Positions 1 to 14,000 of a DNA stretch of 64,000 nucleotides are shown here, piece by piece. Position numbers and translations under genes: made by a program. The notes beneath the pieces were generated by a model. It searched no databases. It was not told where the DNA came from and saw only the letters and a program-made list of their open reading frames with translations. Numbering within the stretch: position 1 is the stretch's first letter; every line of letters starts with the position of its first letter. Source of the stretch: Tyto alba (lineage: Eukaryota > Chordata > Aves > Strigiformes > Tytonidae); the NCBI RefSeq assembly GCF_018691265.1, contig NW_024881316.1:10476819-10540818 (forward strand), in the 5' to 3' direction.

Positions 1-3000
1 TTTATAACATTTAGGCTTTGCAGAAGTGAATGAGGCAGGAAATGAGTTGCATCTCACAATAGGGAAAATGATCTTTCCCATTACAGAACAGAGTTTAGTG
101 TTTCTCTTATGATCTCACTCAGTAACCTAGTCTGGGAAGTTGCAGTGATACATCTACTGGCATTTCTGTGGCAAATTAAAGAAGGAGTTGTCATGTACTC
201 TGCAAAGGAATGTGGGCAGCCAGCACATCGTCCAATTCCTTTACATATAAGGTAATCTCTTAACTCTCTCCGAGAGGAAAGTGCTATAGCAGCCGTGCTA
301 TCTAGTCAGGTTTGGAGGATACTCATTTACATTTCCCTGTCTTTGAACTGGCAGGTTTTCAAAAGCTAAATAACAGTCTTACTAGCTGTCATGGTTTAAC
401 CCCAGATAGCAACTAAGCCCCACACAGCAGCCGCTTGCTCACTCCCCTCCAGTGGGATGGGGGAGAGAATCAGAAGGGTGAAAGTGAGAAAACTCGTGGG
501 TTGAGATAAAGACAGTTTAATAGGTAAAGCAAAAGACACGCACACAAGCAGAGCTAAACAGGGAATTCATTCACTGCTTCCCACCGGCAGGCAGGTGCTC
601 AGCCATCCCCAGGGCAGCCGGGCTCTGTCACGCGTAAGGGTGACTTGGGAAGACAAACACCAACGCTCTGAATGTGTCCCCCCCCTTCCTCCTTCTTCCC
701 TCAGCTTTATGTGCTGAGCATGACACCATATGGGATGGGATATCCCCCCGGTCAGTTGGGGTCAGCTGTCCTGGCTGTGCCCCCTCCCAGCAGTTTGTGC
801 ACCCCCAGCCCACTCACTGGTGGGGTGGGGTGAGAAGCAGGAAAGGCTTTGGCCCTGTGTAAGCCCTGCTCAGCAATAACTAAAACATCCTTGTGTTACT
901 GACACTGTTTCCAGCACAAATCCAAAACATAGCCCCGTACTAGCTACTGTGAAGAAAATTAACTCCATTCCAGCCAAAACCAGCACAGTAGCAGAAGAGC
1001 TAGTGTTCATTCTTTTCATCGGTAGCTCTGTTTATACTTGCAACTGTAGTTTTTTTGGTATGGCTTTAATATAAAGCAATTTAGTAAGTATTACAGTCCA
1101 TAAAAATCTAACAGCCTGACATAATTTAAGACAACAACAATGTAAAACCCCAAGTCATTTAAAATATTTTTTCAGATACGTGTTAGTTTTTAGCCTGTTT
1201 CTTAAAGAAAAGGGAGTTATGTAGGTAGCCTGTCTTCTGGTTGTCTCATCAGCAGTCAGAGCTTTGGAAACTGCTGTCCACCTTCAACCAAATTTGAATG
1301 AAAGACGTCTCAAAGATGATTAAGTTCCCACAAGTCTGATGAAAACTGGCATTCAGAAGAGAGGAGAGACCCAAGTGAAAGTGTCCTCAGAGGGGGAGGT
1401 GATGAGTTGTGTGCGTTCTCTGTGGCAGCAGCTGGCCAACCGCTGCACACATCTGGCCAGCTGGCATGTGTTGAGCTCCAGATCAGCCACAGCGTGACGT
1501 ATCTGTTGTTTGGAGGATATGTCATAAGACGCACGGGGGAAGTTGGTGTTATTGTGGTGGGGAGAGGAAGGGGACACAAAGTACAAATCCGTAGCAAATT
1601 AGACTTTGTAAGTTCTGTTGCGCACAGAGCAAATGGGAGTGTTTTTAATTTTTTGAAACATGCAATAAAGCCTCAACCAGAAGCTTGTTCTTTATGTGCC
1701 TTTATAACGTATTTTATTCAAACTGGTTCTCGTGAAGCTTCGAGTAAATTATGTTCCCTTCTGATGACCAAAATGCAAATTGCATGGCGTATGGATGAAC
1801 GCACACTAATGAAACTGCCACTATACATGTGGCAGCTGTGGAAGATCTGTGCGTTAGGGCAGAGAGCGAAGTGGAAGAAACACCATTAAATCCTGTACTT
1901 CTTGTTTGCTTTATTGACAAGGCTGTACCCCTAAAACAGAAAATACTGTTACATTGTCCTAGAGCAGAGGTTTATTACTCCTGCAGGTGTGAAGTACTGT
2001 AAGCACATGTTTCTTGCAGCCACAGGAGAATACTATCACTGTTCAGGTTGACAGAAGAGTAGACCAGCGTGTTGACTGCAGTTTATTACTTCCTCAATTT
2101 GTTGTATGTGGATCAGCAGAAGTTGGCCTTTGCTACGTTAGGAGGATGAGATTCTTACAGTTACCTGTTGCTCTTCTGCTTAAAGAAGTTTCATCTGCGC
2201 ACTACTCCAGCCTGGCAGTGCTTCCTGTGTGATAACTGACCAGAGTGCAGTAAGTGGTAGTACCTGTCAAGGCCTTTCAGATGTATTTAAAATTGATAGA
2301 ATCTCACGGATAATGAGTTTTTAACTCCTGTCAGTCGCTGTGGTGACACGGGCCCACACGCAGTGGCATAACCGCTCAGGAGCCAGTAGATGGTGCCAGG
2401 GGGATGTTGTATGCTAACACCACAGGCCCTTCAGTGGAGAAGCCCTAAATCTTTGTAATCAAATCACAGGAGAAACACGCAGACGTAAACAAGGTTCTGA
2501 GCCCTCCTGGCAGGCACATCCTGCTCTTGTGTTTCCGCAAGTTGTGAGTGAGGCCTGAGGAACACAAGAGGACGGATGTGATCACCACCCTGGGTGCAAA
2601 ACATGCTCCTAGGCAAAGGATTCCTTCAAGCTTTTCATGTTTTTCAGCCCATAAGACTATGTAATAAAATGACAGATTCAAATTGTTGTTGTTGAGGTTT
2701 CTTGTTTTGGATTTTTGCACTTTTGGAGTAAAGTTGATCACTTAACGTATGCAGTGTGTACTCAAGAAGGATGCATATGAACAAATGTGTGCTGGTTTTC
2801 TGCAATTCAAAATTTATCCTGGCACAAAAAGAGAAAGACATGCAATTATGTTGTGTTCTGAATTATGTTGTATAGTCTGTACTGCAGTGGGTGGGAGAAG
2901 GTCTGCCTGATATCTAGTGTGTTTAGCCTGTGATCTGATCAGTTTTAAACCCGACCACTGTGTGCTGTGAGTCCTACTCCGCAGATTTAGCACTGACAAC

Positions 3001-4060
3001 TCAGTGTTTTGCATTGATTGTGTTTCAGTCTGCAGACAGGGTATCACAGACGTGTCTGAAAGGTTTTTAAATCTTTGTGCAGCACTGTTTTCAGCTCAGC
3101 ACCAAAGGGCATTTCAAAGTTATAGGCCAACTAAACACAGTGATTTAGACTGTTGTAGCTGTTTTGTTTAGAGATACCTGAAACTGAAGTTTGTGTGCTT
3201 ACGGGTGTGGACAGCTATACATTCATGTCCTTACAGATAAAACAGTATGGCTTACTTCCGTAACTACCTTTATGCTAATATAACTGCATCAGCACTAGAA
3301 AATGTTATGTTTTAGTGGTACCAGTTTCAAACTGGGGTAGGTAACACAGTGAAATCACTGTGTTCCCAGGCCTTTGTTTTGCAAATAGGCAGGGGATATG
3401 CAGTAATCTTATTTATTGAATAACAGTTTTACAGATTGTAACACAAATTATTCAGCAATAGGTGAAATCCTAATCACCTTAGAACAGGACTCCTCATGAG
3501 CTCAGTACTGTGTTGTAAGTCCCAACATAGAGGAATAGTTGTCCTCTTCCTGTAGCTCCTGGGAAGTGTGACTTTATTTATTTAAGAGGAAGGAAGCCCT
3601 TAGGTAGCCTTAGGAGGATTCACACAGGTGTAACTAACACAAATTTGCTCCTTTTTTCCAGCAATGTGATGTAGCTATCAGTTGACAAGGGTATTTGTTA
3701 TTGGATGATACTCTTTTAGAGTTGGGTTAGAATGTATGTGGCATAGTGTTAATTAGAGTAAAATTTGGTATTCTAGGGTGTCTGTGTGTGATAACTCATT
3801 TTTCACATACAAACTGAGTGATCAAGCCTTTTGAAGACTGTCTTATAGGTGAGAATTAGGTTTTCTGGTAGTATAGCCTAAGGGGCAAATAATTCAAGTT
3901 GAAACATCTGTAGCACCGCTCCCTAAGTTTAAAAATTGGTAACACTTGCATATATCCAAGTTAAAATGTCATGAAAATAAATGTCAAGTGCATGTTATCT
4001 GGCAGTTACTAGTTATATTGCCATAATATATTACTTTTATTCTTGTGTGATTTTATTCAG
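1..4060 (+). other. RRAGD: RRAGD intron 1 (3' part)
   Basis: The sequence is AT-rich with no recognisable exon. The first RRAGD exon should lie upstream of base 1. The only clear insertion is the solo ERVL LTR at 387-987. A 160-codon open frame at 1407-1889 has no recognisable domain and is treated as chance. Confidence 0.8.
387..987 (-). mobile_element. Solo ERVL-type LTR in RRAGD intron 1
   Basis: This 601-bp element begins TGTCATGG and ends CCAGCACA on the + strand, so it has TG...CA ends. It is flanked by near-matching 5-bp direct repeats, CTAGC (382-386) and GTAGC (988-992). It is nearly identical to the LTR at 37154-37755. That second copy has a polypurine tract that fixes the orientation as -. 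On the - strand a candidate ATTAAA polyadenylation signal lies at 516-521. No internal region is attached, as expected after LTR-LTR recombination. I recognise the family from bird genomes but have not matched it to a named consensus. Confidence 0.85.
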
Positions 4061-4356
4061 TTTTGGATTTCAATGATCCCTTCAGTACTGAAGTTAAGCC
4101 AAGAATCCTGCTCATGGGATTGAGAAGAAGTGGAAAGTCTTCCATTCAGAAAGTTGTCTTTCACAAAATGTCACCGAATGAGACTCTCTTCTTGGAGAGC
4201 ACAAACAAGATCTGCAGAGAGGATGTTTCCAACAGCTCCTTTGTCAACTTTCAGATATGGGATTTTCCTGGGCAAATTGACTTCTTTGACCCTACATTTG
4301 ACTATGAGATGATTTTCAGAGGCACTGGAGCACTGATATTTGTTATTGATTCTCAG
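4061..4356 (+). CDS. RRAGD: RRAGD exon 2 (GTPase P-loop and G3)
   Basis: The exon follows TTTTATTCAG and starts with the last two bases of a split Val codon, then reads [11 protein letters not shown]. It ends DSQ before GTAAAC at 4357, leaving phase 0. It carries the nucleotide-binding P-loop and the WDFPGQ motif. The frame stays open for 23 more codons into the intron, so a retained intron 2 would give a truncated GTPase domain. Confidence 0.96.
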
Positions 4357-7300
4357 GTAAACAAAAGAGGATTTAATCTACCTTTTTCTTCCTTTAGCAA
4401 TAGACAAATCGATTGGAAAGCATAGATTTTTTTTCAAAGCAAATAAATGACTTAACTTGCATCACAAAGAAAGTCATTAAAACTTGAAGAGCTGCTTGGT
4501 TATTTTTAATCTCTCTGCAGTATATTCAAAAGTTAACTAATTTGCTTTAACATCTCAAGGTTCTTGCTCAGATTGCTAAGTGCTGACAGCATGAGAGCAC
4601 ATGCTGGATGTAGGCTCAGGCTTCTACTTATAAAATAAAAAATTAAGCTCTTGTTGAACTGTAGCGTTATCTAAAATAAGTATCATAAAATTTCATATAT
4701 ATTTTTAAGAACTTTCCTACAGTTGTAGCTTTTCTTTTTCCCTTATTAGGATGATTATATGGAAGCATTAGCTCGGCTGCATCTTACTGTGACCAGAGCC
4801 TATAAAGTGAATCCAGATATCAACTTTGAAATCTTTATCCATAAAGTGGATGGCTTATCTGATGATCACAAGATTGAAACGCAACGAGATATTCACCAGA
4901 GGGCAAATGATGACCTTGCAGATGCTGGATTGGAGAAGATTCACCTCAGGTGAGAAAAGCTGCTGTGAAAAGAATTCTAAAGAGGAGAGCTGCTTATTTG
5001 ACAAGTTATCACTTTCTGTTCTCTTGGAAGTAGCAGGCAATAAGCTTTTAATATATGAAGGAAAAGGATAACTTGAGACATTGCATTTGACCTGAGCCAA
5101 AGAAAGTATCTTATTTCTGATTGCTGTCTTGGAGGGAAAGATGGAGAGGCGATGTGCTTAAAAACAGATGACAAATACTCCAGAGTCCTACCAGTTTTTG
5201 CTGCAGCTGCTGTCTTGAAATAAGTTGCTTGGACAGTGGCAGCAATGAGTAAAGCTCCAGCCAGTAGGGTGTATATGCCACCTACCTCACTTTTGCCTTC
5301 TCCGAAACCTTTCTGTCTCAGTCCCCTCCCAGTCACTAGTCCTCACTGCTGCAGCCTGTTTGGAGCCACTTGGGAATACAGGTGCTGTATCTTTGCATTA
5401 TGTCTGCTGATAAAGCAGATTATTGTAGCAGATAATGAAAAATAGTGGGCTTCTGCAGACTGGGAACTAGAGGACATTAAGTTGTCATGTCTGTCTTGGC
5501 ACTTAAAGCCTAGTACAAATATATTAAGAAGAGACCTGCTCTGTGAACATGCCTGCTCTTTAGAGCTCTTAACAACTTGACTGCATCGTTGCATTGATAA
5601 GTGGGTCCACAGCTTTCAAAAAGTAGATCACAACAGACATATTCAGTAATATTCCTCTCTTGCAATTTGAAAAATAACTTTCATAAGAATGTTAAGGTGG
5701 GAGTTGCATCATGAATTTCTACATCAAGGTCTAGTTTGCAGTATCGAGAGGTTTTTTATATAGAGACAAAGTCCTGTGCTTCAATCATAACGTGACTTCT
5801 GATCACAAGGGGTAATTGCATAAGTGTAGGCACTTACTGTTTGACAATATTTCATTTCACTCATATTATGAAAGGTACGTCATGTTCACAGCATGTGGCT
5901 AAAAGGAAAATGTGGTGACGTTTTTTTCCAGCTTTTATCTGACAAGCATATATGATCATTCTATATTTGAAGCGTTTAGCAAAGTGGTACAGAAACTGAT
6001 TCCACAGCTCCCAACACTGGAAAACCTGCTTAACATCTTTATTTCAGTAAGTACTTGTTATATACTTTGTCTGTAGATCCAGCTGTGTCCAACATGCATG
6101 TTCAGATACTCTGTTTGCTGCCTTCTGAGAGATTATGAGCAATGTGAACTCTCAGAGAAATTATCAAAACTTGGTTGAAATGCACCCACGTGCATCGCTT
6201 GGCCTTACCTCCCTAAACAGCATTGCTGAGCTGCGGAGGTACTCGCAGCATTTCCTGAATCACATAAAGTGGGTTAGCAGCCATCACTTTTCTGGTCATA
6301 TGTTAATCTGAATGTTGCAAAGGTCTGTGCTGCATGCGTTTGCTTAAGTAGTACTTAAAATTTGTGTAAATACATTCTTAAAGGAATGTCACCTAGTCTG
6401 ACCTCTTACATAGAGCTGAGTATAGTGCTTCCTAGAATTAGTTCTACTTTGTATTGAAGTTTAACCCGCTAAGAAGAATCTTCTCTTGTCTTGAAATATT
6501 TGGAAGTAGAGTCCATCACAACTTTCACAGCTTCCACAGTTACTCCCAAGGTCAGTTAGAGAGCTTTGTGTATCTCGTGGCTTGTTATCACTGTGGAGGA
6601 AATTGCTTGCTCCACTGTTCCTGTATGTGTGATCCTGTGATCCCTTCCTCTCCTTTGAACTGGTTCTGACACTCACCTGTTCCCTCATGGAGTCACTATG
6701 ACACGCACACTAATACACTGTTTGATTTAGTGAAAAGCAGGTCATGGAGGAGTCCAATATGCTTTTGTTTTGGTACAAGATAAAAGATGGGGACATGTGG
6801 CCATGAGAAAAAGGGAACACAGTGTGTAGGCTGTGAAAAGGAGGAACTCCCTCTTTTGGTGGTGGTGAAGTCAGGACATAGTGACTCCTGAAACTGCACC
6901 CTTTCTCACAGTATTCTAATTTTGCACCTTGCATCTAGCCTTAATTTGTTAAGCTTCAATTTCTATGCAAGGTATTTTGTTGTGTCTTTCTGTGATTTTG
7001 AAGTAATGAAATTATTTAATATCATTCAACAGCCTGTAAGATAAAATTAGACTTCACAGTTTCTCAGTGTAGGGTGTGAAAATGGAGATAGAGAAAAGTT
7101 GGATGCGTTGCTGAAAGGGAGAGCTAGGATTAGAGGAAGGTCTGTCCAAAACTTTTTCTCTTACAACTAGGCAATAAATGATATTTCATAATGAATGATT
7201 TGTTTTGAAGATTTGTTTCTACCAAAATGGCTGGACCATATACCAGTTATCATCCAGTCTTGAACTCCACTTGGGACAGAAAGGTAATGAAGGAGTGATG

Positions 7301-10300
7301 ACAACAGTTCTAGAGCAATTGGATATTGAATATGCTACATAGTCTTGAAGAGAAAGTTATCTGAATGATAGTCCTCCTTGTGCTGGAGTCACCCCAGTCT
7401 CTCATATTGTGAGTTTGTTCTCTGTATGGGGTCCTCCTCCCTGTTTGGACTTGGTGGAAAAATTTCTGCCAAACCACCAGATGAATCGAGGACAAGCTGC
7501 TTCCTGAATGACTGATGACAGTTGCTTGTGTGTCTGGAACATCCAGAAGGCAGCTCAAGTAATATCTAGAATATCAAATGTAATTTGTAAGGAAGAGCAA
7601 GTCTTTCAAATGAATGGGAAGTCCAAAAAAGTGAGAGGTACACTATCTCCCTTATTCAGCAGAGGAAATAGTCTCAGACTGTTTCTTAACTCCAAATAGA
7701 GTAAAATGCAGTTTGTTAATGACCTAGAGCAAGGTGTAGCTGTGTCACTATGTCCTCAACATGCTTGCTGTCTGTTTTTACGAGTACCTTCTATCTGTAG
7801 ACAGAAGAATGATAATAACTTTATCTGCAACCACAGGAAGACTAAGTATCATGCTCCAAACATAGAATTAGTTAGTGGGTGCCTCTTTACTTTAGCAACT
7901 TAGTGACAGCAAATCTTGACCTGGATTTTGGTCAGGAAGCCAGTGTGCTGGATATCAAAGTGTGGGTGTATTGGTGTTCTAGTTTGGGTTTTGCAGCAAT
8001 ATTCATGAGGATTTGCTGTCATTTATGCCATGAAGACTTACAACACGAAAAGCTGATGATTACAGAAATAGATCTGTGATCACTCTTAAGTTCACAGCAG
8101 GTGTTTGCCTAACTTTATAGTGCCACACTGTGTTAGCTTGTACGTTTGAGGAACCATCAGTGTGATAATACTGCTTCTACATTCTTTAATGTAACTGCTT
8201 GTAAAGCATAAAAGAACAGTTGGTTTGGCATTCAAACCCACGTAAATCTTACCTGACTAACACTCTATCAGCTTCATATAGGAGGTTGTCTGTTTTTTAA
8301 TTACCGTGGTCTTACCAAGCCATCAAGTTGTGTGACACAGGAATGTGGATTTTCGTTTTAGGGTTGTTGGGGTAGTTTTGAGGGATGTTAAAAACAAACA
8401 GTGAATTATCATGGTAAAAAAAAAATTAAGTACAGTTTTGTTTATTTAATGATTTAAACGTCATAATCTGTAAATTCAAATGTAGTACTTAGCTAAAATT
8501 AATTCACTAAATCTGCTGTTTGCCACAAGACCTGTTTAAAGAGTTGTCCAAAATTTATTCCTAACTCAGTGACTGGTGATATCCTGTAAATTCTTTTGAA
8601 AATTAATTTTTTAGGGCCGAATTCTATCTTTTCATACTTTCAAGAAGGGAAAAGATAGGCCCATTTACCTAACCTAGGAATTGGAGTAATACTACCAGTT
8701 TTACCGAACCCATTTCATTTAAAGAATAGAAGCTGCCTTCTACTTTATCAAACCCAGTATAGTTGAGAAACACGGTTTGAATTTCTACCACCTCATGGTT
8801 TTTTCCTATCGAAAATAAAATCTCATATATTCAGAGGAGATCTTTCTCAATGGCTCTCTTGGTTCAGATGAGCCATGGAATCCTCTTGCATCGGTTAGGA
8901 GTGCTTGATAGAGCTTCTAGCGTGTGTTGTATCTTCCTTCTACACTGCAGAGTTGTGTCAGAGACGACTGTTGTTTGTTCTGGCCCGGCTCTCATTGACA
9001 TCAATGGCAGCATTTCATTCAGTTGCATAAGGCAGCTGTTGGCCTTTGTTTTGCTGACAAGGAACCCTCCTGCTCTAGTAACAGAAACAGTTGATTTCTT
9101 ATTGTCGTTTTTCCTGACCGATCCCTAATGATATGTCTCTTTGAATAGTATTTTCTATCCACTGTTTTTTGATTTTTTTTTTTTTTTTTAATGAGTTGTA
9201 ATTATTGTTTGAACTGGTATTTTTTTTCCTTGAGCAATTTTGTTACAAACGTTTTGGCAAATCGTTTGCTTTTTCAGTTAAATTTGTACTAAAAACCCTG
9301 GAAAATGAAATCTGTGAAGTCACATGGGTACAGTTTACTGGTTACTACTCCTGGCAGTCCATCCTACCCTTTCACTGAGGTTTCTGTCACTGTACAAAGT
9401 TCAACAGAAGCAAATATGTGCCAGTTTCTCAGCAGGTCCTACCACGATGTATTAATTTCAACTGAAAATCAGCATGGTTTAAGTTAAGACACCAAGCTCT
9501 GCCCTTACCAGCAGGCATAACTGCTGGCATGGCACGCATCTCAAGATGGGAACCCTTTAAACTGTCACTGCAAGTACAGGCAGGCTGCAGCAGCTGGAGT
9601 TCTGAGATGGAAAAATCACTTCTCATTGTTAAATGTTACAATATTGTCACTGGCATCTTAATAATTTAAGGTACATCTCACCTGTACAGCTGAAATTATC
9701 ACTATGTCTCTCTTTATATAATACAAAATTTGATAATTAACTCCTAATGAATGACACTACAGGGCTCAAGTTCCAACTTATTTTGTCTAAAATGACTTGT
9801 ATTTTAAAATCTGTATTTTATCAATGAATTGTAGCTGTGTACTTGTATGATATTTACAGGTGAATCTTGTGATTAATCTTGCTTGACAGCATCTGTTGAA
9901 GTATGTGAGGTGCTGTCAGTATTATTCAAAAATTAAACTTACACAATTATCACATGTGGCCAGAATAACCATACTAAATACGCATACATTTTTTTTCCTA
10001 GTTCTCAAAGAACGTAGATTCATAGAACCATGTAGGCTGAAAGGGACCTTTACAGGTCAGCTCCTGATCAGAGTCAGGCCAGCTAGAGCAGGGTGTTCAT
10101 AGCTGGGTCCAGTCCAGCTTTGTGTATCTCCAGGGATGGAACCACTACAACTGCTCAGGTCAGCATGCTCCCAGTGCTTCACCACTCTCATGCTAAATTT
10201 TTTTTTTTCCTGTATCAAGTCAGAATTCTAGCTCATGCCTTTTGCCTCTTGTCCTTCAACACCGTAGCTCTGAGAATAATTTGGCTCTGACTTCTATGTA

Positions 10301-11060
10301 CCCTTACATTAGGTATTTGTAGATAGCAGTGAGCCTTCTTTTCTTCAGGCTGAACAAACCCAGTTCTCTGAGACTCTCCTTGTACATTGTGTGGATACCC
10401 ATGCATGTAAGGTATCCACAGTGTATATTTTGTTTTGAATATTTCTTTTATTAATGAATTACTGAAGTGTGCCACTCATAGAGTCTCTTCCATAATGAAA
10501 TATAAGAAATCCGTCTCTATACTCTGTTATTGATGGGTGTTTCCAGCCGTAATTGGCTGTGTGATGGTGGCAGAATTAAGCCTCTTTAAGAAAATGTCCA
10601 AAACATTGCTGACCATCGTTCAGGAGCACATCTAGGGTTGAAATTTTTCTCTCTCTTTTGGGAAATTTGGAAAGTGTGAGGGTCACTTTAGTGTCTTAAC
10701 AATGTGTTAAATAGTTGATTAAGAAAGAAGAAGAAGTTCTGTGATTACAAAGGAAGCTGAAGCTATTAAAACTTGTTAGGGGTTTTCAGTGTGTTTTTTT
10801 TGGTAGTTACAAAACTGCTGTGGCGGCAGTCCCAAACCATATTAAAAAGGGAAGCCCATATATAGAAAAAATTTGGTGTGATGGGAGAAAGTTGCTTCTC
10901 TTCCTTGTATAGGTGGATTCTGAAGCATATTTTATAGCTTCAGCTTTAGCAATACTGGGAAATTGCCCTTTATTGTTCATGCTGGGACAGGTGCCCAGGT
11001 GCAATCCCTTGATACATGCAAGCAGAGCTACTGTTTTCAGTTAAACACTACACATTTTTT

Positions 11061-11095
<35 letters not shown>

Positions 11096-14000
11096 CTCCA
11101 GGAAGCAAAGGCTTATGGCAGTTTACCTTATCTACACAAAGAATATGAGCTAGCATTCCTGGCTAGCCTCTGAGAGCTGTGAATACGATACATCTCCAGC
11201 ATGGAGAGAGTCTTAATCAGCTTGGCAGGATGACAGGAACATAGCTGTCATCACATTAGCAAGCCTTAGCATTATAAACATGGCTTTAACCAACAATGCT
11301 GCATGAAAAACTGGAGGAACAGCATTAAATTACTGGTCTTTCTCCTGTGACCTAAACTATATTCAAAGGAACCAGACAGTAAAACAGCTACAGACCCTGA
11401 TGAGACAAATTCTCAAATTTCTTCGGCAATTAGTTCCTAAACACTACTGCCTTGTTTGTCCATCAACTTTTTATTTTCCTTGTTTCTACCTTCTTACACG
11501 TCCAGTTAGAATAACTTTCAGTTACAGCTCTCTTTATGTCCATTGTTACAGTCAAAAACCCAAAAGCTTGATCTTGGAAGATTTTTTTTTTTCCACCCAC
11601 ATTTTCCCCTGAAAAAAAAATATAATCCCTCCACATGTTTTCCAGAGAGGGGAAGCTTGTGAGTGTAACTGGCGTTACAGCTGCTCAGAGGCAGAAACTA
11701 TTGTGAGGTCTGTGAGCATCACGGTTTGCTACAAATACAACAGTGCTGTATGTACAGTTTTTTCAAAATGAGCTTGATTGCGGTTTAACTTTTTCTTCTT
11801 CAGCCTAGCTTTTTGTGTAACAGGCAAATAGGGGAACAAAAAAGCTTGGTATTAATTTGAAGACATGGCTTTCATTTTATTTTTCTTTCTTCTTTTCTTA
11901 AATAGAATTCTGGGATTGAAAAAGCATTTTTATTTGATGTAGTCAGTAAGATCTATATTGCAACGGACAGTACTCCAGTGGACATGCAAACTTACGAGCT
12001 CTGCTGTGATATGATAGATGTTGTGATTGACATTTCTTGTATATATGGGTAAGTAAATTGTTAATGTTTTTCATGAAACTGTGTACCTAGAATCTGAATG
12101 GCCTCAAAATTAGAACGATGTGGATATAAACAATAATAAGAATGTGTAATTTGCCAGAGTAGTTTGTCAGTACAGGAGAGAAGGAGGAAATGTCTGGCCT
12201 CTGAGGTACAGATCCCTTGCCAGCAATAAGCACTGTTCCCTGCCCAGCCTCTTCTGTGAGCACCTTCCTCTTTCTATGCTAGTACTTTTATTTGGAGTAA
12301 GGAGCGGGAAATAACCCAGCCTAAAATAAAAGGAAACATTATCTTTTTGTTCCCCAGGGATGAATTCAACAGAAGGGTGCTTCCCATTTACAAAGAAAAA
12401 AGTGGTGGGGCCATACTTAGTTTTGTTTACTTTAATAGCTAGTGGCCTCTACTGGCCTCAGAAAGCTGCTTCACTCTTGCTCGGTTCTCTGTTCGTCCTC
12501 CATTCCTGCATGACCTTTGTGGGGTTTTTTCAGTTTCCCCTCCTTATACATTAGCAACTGGAGATCTCCTGGGGTAGCATGTACATCTCCGTGCAAGTTA
12601 TGTTTTAAATGGTTTGGCTCTTGGCCAGCTATTCCTGAGAAAGGCAGGGGCACATTAAGAATTACTGCATTGAGATGCATAGACTTGAAGCCTAAACCGC
12701 AGCATGCTTAGTGCGGTGGTCTTTGGTAGCCTTGCATTCCTACCCATTGATAGGCCTCTAGCACTCTTGGAGAAGGTACGGGGGGGAGAATCCTGGTGCA
12801 GATGTGCAATGTGTGTTACAACTTCAGAAGAACAACAAATTGTTGAATACCTTTCTAAAATTTCTCAAGTTTGTATATTCTACTGTGTGTTTCAGATTTT
12901 GGAGTCGGTCACTTCAGTAACTGTACACGAACTTGTGTTTTACAGAGGTATACAACAGAGGATGCTGATTCTGTGGCATTTTTTTTTTGTACAGAGAAAG
13001 ATGCTGCCCTGTAGTTCAAAAGACTTTTAATTTAATTTAATTATTACTTGTACAGCACCACTTGTGAGGTGCTCTATTCACAAAATGTCACCGTGCCACT
13101 GTCTTTGTGTAACCACTTAGAATTTATCACCAGAAGTCTGCTTGTCGTATTTTTAGCTATAGACTAAAGACATACTATTACAATTAGTTTCTTGTCCTCT
13201 ATTCCTGGAGCATCTGTGGAACTTGCTACCTTAATATATTATTGATACTAGTTGTTCTGGAAGGTTGGTGATAATTACCCATTTAACAAGATCTACGCCT
13301 GCATTCAGGAATGAGGGTAAAATTACAAGGTACAAAACTAATGCAGTGATCATCATGACACATCATCTGTGAAGGCAAAATCTCTTCATGATATGATGTT
13401 GCAAAAGCCAACATCTCATAAGGAAAGTCTCATGATGGCTTAACTATCAGTCAGCTGCCACTGGTCAAGCAAGGTTACTGGATTTGGAGTTACCAGTACA
13501 GACTTACTTGTTCACATGTTTTAGATAAAGTAATAATATAGTGCATTGGCTAAAAGAAAAGACAACCTTGTGGTAAAAGGTTGGTCATTTGGAGGAAAAA
13601 AGGCAGGAAAACATAAGGCTCTAGTTCAGGTACTTGGCAATCAAGCAATCTGATTTCTAGCCCCAGATCGAAGATTTGGTGTGTGATTGGATAAAGGATT
13701 TAATGTCTATGTCTTCTTAGTTTACCTAGTGTGTAGTTTGAAGAAGAGTCTCCCTGAAAGGTCAGAAGTAAAATTTCATAAAGTTTGAGATTATCTGGTG
13801 AAAGAACCAATGTGGGAGTACTTTTGTTAGCTCATCTGGTGGCTTATCTCCTCTTGTTTGTTTGTTTGTTTGTTTGAATACTGCCCTTTAGGCTTAAAGA
13901 TGATGGCACTGGAACTCCTTATGACAAAGAATCAATGGCGATCATAAAACTGAACAATACAACTGTCCTTTATTTAAAAGAGGTGACAAAATTCCTTGCT

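Larger units (their letters stand above)
6047..11905 (+). other. RRAGD: RRAGD intron 4
   Basis: A 5.9-kb intron. It holds a degraded CR1 fragment at about 10014-10400 and long T runs near 9173-9189 and 11066-11095. Otherwise it is AT-rich without recognised elements. Short open frames in it show no domain. Confidence 0.85.

Noticed and set aside
628..862. Short frames on both strands inside the LTR, repeated at 37.4-37.6 kb
   Set aside because: They recur only because the LTR is duplicated. LTRs are not expected to encode protein here.
1407..1889. 160-codon open frame in RRAGD intron 1
   Set aside because: No recognisable domain, ordinary composition. Across 64 kb and six frames, an open frame of this length is expected by chance.
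4063..4425. RRAGD exon 2 reading as a stand-alone 120-codon gene
   Set aside because: The frame runs on through a clear GT donor at 4357, and the protein continues in exon 3 at 4750. The apparent start is a Leu codon inside the exon.
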